64,000 nucleotides of DNA from NCBI RefSeq assembly GCF_005047595.1, contig NZ_SUPL01000001.1, positions 585,654 to 649,653 on the forward strand, read 5' to 3'. Under the pieces are notes generated by a model. The model did no database searches. It was not told where the DNA came from and worked only from the letters and a program-made list of their open reading frames with translations. This stretch comes from Pontimicrobium aquaticum. GTDB taxonomy: Bacteria; Bacteroidota; Bacteroidia; Flavobacteriales; Flavobacteriaceae. The number at the start of each line of letters is the position of its first letter. Positions within the stretch are counted from its first letter, which is position 1. Shown here in pieces: positions 59,453 to 64,000 of this stretch. The position numbers were made by a program, and so were the translations under genes.

Positions 59453-59472
59453 CACTATAATATAAACTTGTT

Positions 59473-59508
59473 AAAAAGGGTTGATTCTAAAAATATCAAC
59501 CCTTTTTT
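59473..59508 (+). terminator. Terminator after mscL
   Basis: Stem AAAAAGGGTTGAT (59473-59485) / ATCAACCCTTTTT (59495-59507) with a 9-base loop and a T-tract. Confidence 0.9.
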
Positions 59509-59543
59509 ATTGACTTATTATAACCTCAAAATAAATTAATACC

Positions 59544-59551
59544 TACTTTTG
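59544..59551 (+). promoter_or_regulatory. Possible -7 element of asd
   Basis: TACTTTTG matches TAnnTTTG 19 bases before the asd ATG. The upstream partner at the ideal spacing is not a TTTG. Confidence 0.4.
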
Positions 59552-59570
59552 TTATTTAAATTTTATATAA

Positions 59571-60560
59571 ATGAAAGTAGCTGTTGTTGGTGCCACTGGA
59601 ATGGTTGGCAATGTTATCTTAAAAGTTCTTGAAGAACGTAATTTTCCTGTTTCGGAATTAATTCCTGTAGCTTCTGAAAGAAGTATTGGAAAGACTATAA
59701 CTTTTAAAGGAAACCTCTATAAAATAGTTGGTTTAAATGATGCTGTTTCTATGAAACCAGATATAGCACTATTTTCTGCTGGAGGAAGTACTTCTTTAGA
59801 ATGGGCTCCAAAATTTGCTGAGGTAGGCACTACGGTTATTGATAATTCTTCAGCATTTAGAATGGATCAGGACAAAAAACTGGTAGTCCCAGAAATAAAT
59901 GCTCAAACACTTACAAAAAACGATAAAATAATAGCCAACCCAAACTGTTCAACAATTCAATTAGTTTTGGCTTTAGCGCCTCTTCATAATAAATACAAAA
60001 TGAAGCGGGTTGTTGTCTCGACTTACCAATCCGTTTCTGGAACTGGTGTAAAAGCTGTGCAACAACTTGAAAATGAAATTAATGGTGTTGAAGGAGATAT
60101 GGCTTATCCTTACCCTATTGGAAGAAATGCATTGCCGCATTGCGATGTTTTTCTTGAAAATGGTTATACAAAGGAAGAAATGAAATTAGCCAGAGAGCCT
60201 CAAAAAATATTAGATGATAGAACGTTTTCAGTAACAGCCACAGCAGTAAGAATTCCAACTGCTGGAGGGCACTCCGAAGCGGTAAATGTGCAATTTGAAA
60301 ATGACTTTAATTTACAAGATATTCGCAAAATATTATCAGAAACTGATGGTATTATAGTTCAAGATAATACAGCCACAAACACTTATCCAATGCCAATATT
60401 TGCACACGAAAAAGATGAAGTTTTTGTAGGCAGAATTAGACGAGACGAAACCCAACCCAACACCCTTAATATGTGGATTGTTGCCGATAATTTACGTAAA
60501 GGTGCTGCTACTAATGCAGTTCAAATTGCTGAACACCTATATGTAAGTGGGTTAATATAG
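59571..60560 (+). CDS. asd: Aspartate-semialdehyde dehydrogenase
   Basis: Makes aspartate semialdehyde for lysine, threonine, methionine and diaminopimelate synthesis. The 329-residue protein has the NADP-binding 'VAVVGATGMVGNVILKVL', 'LFSAGGSTSLEWAPKFA', the nucleophile in 'IIANPNCSTIQLVLALAP' (Cys), 'STYQSVSGTGVKAV' and 'RIPTAGGHSEAVNVQFE' (His). Length is standard for the Bacteroidota/Gram-positive type. It stands alone behind the mscL terminator. Confidence 0.95.
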   Translation: MKVAVVGATGMVGNVILKVLEERNFPVSELIPVASERSIGKTITFKGNLYKIVGLNDAVSMKPDIALFSAGGSTSLEWAPKFAEVGTTVIDNSSAFRMDQDKKLVVPEINAQTLTKNDKIIANPNCSTIQLVLALAPLHNKYKMKRVVVSTYQSVSGTGVKAVQQLENEINGVEGDMAYPYPIGRNALPHCDVFLENGYTKEEMKLAREPQKILDDRTFSVTATAVRIPTAGGHSEAVNVQFENDFNLQDIRKILSETDGIIVQDNTATNTYPMPIFAHEKDEVFVGRIRRDETQPNTLNMWIVADNLRKGAATNAVQIAEHLYVSGLI

Positions 60561-60687
60561 CTTAAGCCTTGTCGTTTATGGGAAAAATCTGCTTTTTAAC
60601 ATATCATATGGAAATTTTGGCATTATAACTAATTAATTACTAGCAGGTTCTCCTTTTAAGTAAATTAGCTATCCAAATTTTCTATAA

Positions 60688-61782
60688 ATGACAAAAAATT
60701 ACTCCTGTTTTCTAGGGCTTTTGCTGTTTGTATTTTCCTGCACATCTTGTTCAGAAGACGATAGTTATGTGCAAATTCGACCTACACAAGTATCACCTGT
60801 TTCTCTTGATTTAGAGACGGTTCCTTATTCAAAACTTTCCGATTATAATTTTTTTGAAGGTGATATGTCTGACCTAAAACCTGTTTATGGGGTTTTGCCT
60901 TATAAGATAACTAGTGGTTTATTTATAGATTATGCTAAAGCACAAACTTTCGTTTGGATGCCAAAAGGCTCTAAAGCAAGTTATGTTAACGACCATAGCG
61001 TATTAGATTTTCCTAATGGTGCTGTTTTAATTACTACTCACTACTTTGATAATGTTCTGCCTGAAAAGACAACAAAAATGATTGAAACCAGATTGTTGAT
61101 TAAAAAAGAAGGCGAGTGGGTTTTGGTTAATTACAAATGGAACGACGAACAAACAGAAGCTATTTATACAACAAAAGGAAGTTTTGTTCCGGTAAAAATA
61201 GAAGACAATAATGAGGTAAAGGCTGTAAACTATAAAATTCCTTCATATAACGAGTGTTTTACATGTCATAATAAATATGATAAAATACTACCTATAGGTC
61301 CAAAACCTCAAAATATAAACGAGGATTTTTCTTTTAAAGACGGTATTAAAAATCAATTACAAAAATGGGCTGAATTTGGGTATTTAGATTCTTCTAGCCT
61401 ACCTAACGACATTGTTTCGGTTGTTGATTGGGCAGACGAGTCTCAACCTTTAGATTTAAGAGTAAGGTCTTATTTAGATATAAATTGTGCGCATTGTCAC
61501 TCAGACAAAGGATATTGCGAATACACACCTATGAGGTTTTCATTTAATAAAACCGAAGATTTCAAAAATATGGGTGTTGGTGTTCAGCACAGTTTTGAGC
61601 TAGGGCAAGAACTATCACACATTATATCACCAGGAAAATCAGATGATTCAGCCTTGTTATTTAGAATAAGTTCAACACTAGACGAATATAAAATGCCAAT
61701 AATAGGAAGAAATCTTCAACACAAAGAAGGTGTTCAGCTTATTGAACAATGGATTAATTCATTAGAAGACACAAAAAATTAA
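60688..61782 (+). CDS. Diheme c-type cytochrome lipoprotein, SO2930/HNE_0200 family
   Basis: The 364-residue product has a lipoprotein signal (LGLLLFVFSCTSC) and two heme c motifs: Cys-Phe-Thr-Cys-His at 'NECFTCHNKYDK' (~residue 192) and Cys-Ala-His-Cys-His at 'DINCAHCHSDKGYC' (~268). The N-terminal ~180 residues are a beta-rich domain with 'LPYKITSGLFIDYAKAQTFV'. Layout and size fit the SO2930/HNE_0200 family, of unknown electron-transfer role. It starts after a 127-base gap; the next gene, a type IX-secreted FG-GAP protein, begins 26 bases downstream. Confidence 0.85.
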   Translation: MTKNYSCFLGLLLFVFSCTSCSEDDSYVQIRPTQVSPVSLDLETVPYSKLSDYNFFEGDMSDLKPVYGVLPYKITSGLFIDYAKAQTFVWMPKGSKASYVNDHSVLDFPNGAVLITTHYFDNVLPEKTTKMIETRLLIKKEGEWVLVNYKWNDEQTEAIYTTKGSFVPVKIEDNNEVKAVNYKIPSYNECFTCHNKYDKILPIGPKPQNINEDFSFKDGIKNQLQKWAEFGYLDSSSLPNDIVSVVDWADESQPLDLRVRSYLDINCAHCHSDKGYCEYTPMRFSFNKTEDFKNMGVGVQHSFELGQELSHIISPGKSDDSALLFRISSTLDEYKMPIIGRNLQHKEGVQLIEQWINSLEDTKN

Positions 61783-61808
61783 TAAAATAGTATAATATCC
61801 CAATCATT

Positions 61809-63863
61809 ATGAAAACAAAATTACTTTCTTTAATTATTTGCCTCTTGCCCATAGCTATTATTGGGCAAAACAGCTCTAATTCTTGTTTAGATGCAAATAA
61901 CGCGACTCACATAACTGGACCAGGAACATACTCAATTACTACTCTTAACGGTATAGCTCCCTCTCCTTGTGTTGGGTCTTCAGCCAATAATGGAGAATGG
62001 TTCGCTTATACTCCAGCAGCAGATTTTCAGGTAACCGTATCCTCTGATATTGTTGGAAACGATGGAAAAGACACCAGACTTCATGTATTTGAAGGAAGTT
62101 GCGGGACTCTAAGTTGTTTGGCAGCAAGCGATGATGATGGATCTGTTGTTTATAGTAGACTCTCTGTAGTACAATTTAATGTAGAAGCTGGACAAACATA
62201 TTACATTTCTTGGGATGATAAATACGACGCTTCAGCATTTGATTTTACATTATCAGAAGATACTATTCAACCACTTAGCTTTACACAGAATTCTAGATTG
62301 GGAGGTGGAACATTAAGAGCTGTGGTTGATATGAATAACGATGGTTTAGATGATATGGTATCTATAGTTGCAAAAAATGTTAACGATATTAATGTGTATG
62401 ATATTAATATTCAAGAACAAACACAAATTGGAACTTTTATTAATAACGACTATGAACTTTCTGCTCCTTATAGTGCTTCTTGGAGTTTAGCAGCAGGCGA
62501 TTATAATGGAGATGGTTATAACGATCTTGTTTGGGGTAATGGTAACGGAGTACAAGTTGTAAAAGCAACCAACAATGGAACTTCTTATGAAATAGCAGCA
62601 ACTAAAAATGGTGTTTTTACACAGCGTACTAACTTTGTTGACCTAAATGAAGATGGTCGTCTAGATATCTTTGTTTGTCATGATATAGCACCTAATATAT
62701 ATTACATAAACACCACTGGCGGTTTAATGTACTATCAAGGAGCAGATCCTAATGGGATACCTGAAGGTCTAGGAACATACCCTTCTGGAGGTGATTATGG
62801 ATCTGTTTGGGTAGATTATGATAATGATGGCGATATAGATATGTTTATGGCAAAATGTGGTGGTGGTGAAGAAAGAAGAACCAATCAATTGTTTAGAAAC
62901 AATGGGAATGGCTCCTTTACAGAAGTTGCGGCTACTGCAAATTTAGCAGACCCTATACAAACTTGGTCTGGAGCATGGGCAGATTATGATAATGATGGTG
63001 ACATGGATGTCTTTATTGGTGGTTATAACGGAACCTCACATAAAATGATGCGTAATAATGGAGATGGTACATTTACAGATATTACAGGTACAACAAACCT
63101 AGGGTTCTTTACTTATACAGGGATTGATAATTTTCCTGTCGATTTTAACAATGATGGTTTTGTGGATATTTTTTCTAATGGAAGTATCTTAGTAAATGAT
63201 GGCGACACCACTAATATGACTTTTACAGCCCTCACTTCAGGAATGCCTCCTCACGGTGCTGTTGGAGATTTGAATGATGATGGGTTTATGGATGTTGCTA
63301 GTGGTACTAAAATGTATATTAATAATGGGAACTTTAATAACTACATAAAAATAAACTTAAATGGCAGCGGTCTTAATAAAAAAGGGATTGGTGCACGAAT
63401 TGAAATTACAACCGATTCTGGAACACAAATAAGAGATGTTAGAAGTGGTGAAGGTTTTAGATATATGAACTCTCTTACAGCTCATTTTGGTATTGGCTCC
63501 GACACTTCAATAAATTCAATTAAAGTATTTTGGCCTTCTGGAGTTGTAGATATTATTAACAACCCTGATATTAATAAAACAATTGTTGTTAACAAAGGCT
63601 CTACCTTAGGAACACAAACCGAAACGTTTGCAGAAGATTTAACACTATTCCCTAATCCTGCTAAAAACACTTTATATGTAAATACTAAATACAGCTTAAA
63701 TGATGCTATTTACACTGTTTTTGATATATCTGGTAAGCGCGTATTAAATAGTAAGTTTGGTCAATATAACACTGTTAATGTATCTTCTTTAAGTACTGGA
63801 ACATATTTCTTAAGAGTAATGCATGATGGTCTATCTCACACTCAAAAGTTTATTAAGGAGTAA
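61809..63863 (+). CDS. FG-GAP/VCBS repeat protein with ASPIC/UnbV domain and type IX sorting domain
   Basis: The 684-residue secreted protein starts with a signal peptide (SLIICLLPIAIIGQ), then a ~130-residue CUB-like beta domain. FG-GAP/VCBS repeats with Ca-binding 'D.ngDG..D' loops follow ('DYNGDGYNDLVWGNGNG', 'DYDNDGDIDMFMAKCGGG', 'DYDNDGDMDVFIGGYNG'). Then comes an ASPIC/UnbV domain ('GIGARIEITTDSGTQIRDVR'), and last a type IX (Por) C-terminal sorting domain ('LFPNPAKNTLYVNTKYSLND', 'DISGKRVLNSKFG'). So it is exported and attached to the cell surface or released. A palindromic terminator follows 63 bases later. Confidence 0.9.
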   Translation: MKTKLLSLIICLLPIAIIGQNSSNSCLDANNATHITGPGTYSITTLNGIAPSPCVGSSANNGEWFAYTPAADFQVTVSSDIVGNDGKDTRLHVFEGSCGTLSCLAASDDDGSVVYSRLSVVQFNVEAGQTYYISWDDKYDASAFDFTLSEDTIQPLSFTQNSRLGGGTLRAVVDMNNDGLDDMVSIVAKNVNDINVYDINIQEQTQIGTFINNDYELSAPYSASWSLAAGDYNGDGYNDLVWGNGNGVQVVKATNNGTSYEIAATKNGVFTQRTNFVDLNEDGRLDIFVCHDIAPNIYYINTTGGLMYYQGADPNGIPEGLGTYPSGGDYGSVWVDYDNDGDIDMFMAKCGGGEERRTNQLFRNNGNGSFTEVAATANLADPIQTWSGAWADYDNDGDMDVFIGGYNGTSHKMMRNNGDGTFTDITGTTNLGFFTYTGIDNFPVDFNNDGFVDIFSNGSILVNDGDTTNMTFTALTSGMPPHGAVGDLNDDGFMDVASGTKMYINNGNFNNYIKINLNGSGLNKKGIGARIEITTDSGTQIRDVRSGEGFRYMNSLTAHFGIGSDTSINSIKVFWPSGVVDIINNPDINKTIVVNKGSTLGTQTETFAEDLTLFPNPAKNTLYVNTKYSLNDAIYTVFDISGKRVLNSKFGQYNTVNVSSLSTGTYFLRVMHDGLSHTQKFIKE

Positions 63864-63926
63864 AAAATAAATTACATTGAGTCGTCCTAAAATAGGTTGA
63901 CAGTTTATAAATAAAAATTAGATAGG

Positions 63927-63956
63927 ACCAGTGAAGTTAACTTCACTGGTTTTTTT
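63927..63956 (+). terminator. Terminator after the type IX-secreted protein gene
   Basis: A perfect palindrome ACCAGTGAAGTT / AACTTCACTGGT (12-bp arms, no loop) is followed by T6. The remaining 44 bases to the window end show no gene. Confidence 0.85.
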
Positions 63957-64000
63957 GTTGTGTACAAAGTTAGGTGTTTTGTAATTAAGGCTCAAATGTG

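Noticed and set aside
63864..64000. Possible insertion-sequence end after the last gene
   Set aside because: CCTAAAATAGG and nearby sequence look repeat-like, but no transposase frame or second end is visible in the window.

Overview
The window is low-GC chromosomal DNA of a marine-type member of the Flavobacteriaceae (Bacteroidota). The evidence is the TTTG-N19-TAnnTTTG promoters, the near absence of Shine-Dalgarno sequences, a type IX secretion C-terminal sorting domain, an IPExxxVDY-family protein, the gene order acpP-fabF-rnc-IPExxxVDY-pyk, an OmpA protein with thrombospondin type-3 repeats, and intergenic GTCATTCCTG-type repeats. Genus and species cannot be read from the sequence.

Layout. 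1-7.0 kb: the end of a thioester alpha-2-macroglobulin gene and pbpC, separated by two small genes and a DUF559 gene set between related hairpin repeats. 7-10.2 kb: YCII lipoprotein, CYTH phosphatase, dinB (Pol IV), and a lone esterase-like lipoprotein between inverted repeats. 10.2-16.9 kb: the acpP-fabF-rnc-pyk block on the minus strand, facing away from purN, an RNase H gene and a pfkB kinase. 17-29.6 kb: purF, a tandem pair of likely small RNAs, sodA, an AddAB-like helicase/nuclease pair with kbl and ompA between its genes, and an alpha/beta hydrolase.

29,637-38,285 is an integrative element in a tRNA-Ala(GGC) gene, bounded by a 49-bp direct repeat (net insertion 8,600 bp). It carries a tyrosine integrase, an unknown gene, an excisionase-like HTH gene, a very small HUH/Rep-like protein and an orphan phage terminase small subunit. 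It has no large terminase, capsid or tail gene. This layout is that of a phage satellite (PICI-like). Its cargo is a lipoprotein, an XRE regulator and a three-gene operon (REase-fold protein, small middle component, Rad50-like ABC ATPase with a zinc hook) that looks like an ABC-three-component defence system. Short ATGCAAAT repeats spaced 21 and 11 bp apart lie inside both ends and are likely integrase arm sites.

38.3-46.8 kb returns to core genes: universal stress protein, MATE exporter, two tiny membrane proteins, a 2OG-Fe(II) oxygenase, queD, lpxH, an MFS exporter, recJ, osmC and an AhpD-like gene. 47.2-52.3 kb holds a secreted stress-like set (DinB-fold, erythromycin-esterase family, two TolB/PD40 proteins, DUF2911-TPR). 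Two of its transcription units begin with copies of the same ~115-bp upstream region. 52.7-64 kb: a truncated slipin gene, an M28 peptidase, a UDG-family gene, rsmI, tdk-alr, mscL, asd, a diheme cytochrome and a type IX-secreted FG-GAP/ASPIC protein.

No rRNA, CRISPR array or intact insertion sequence was seen.
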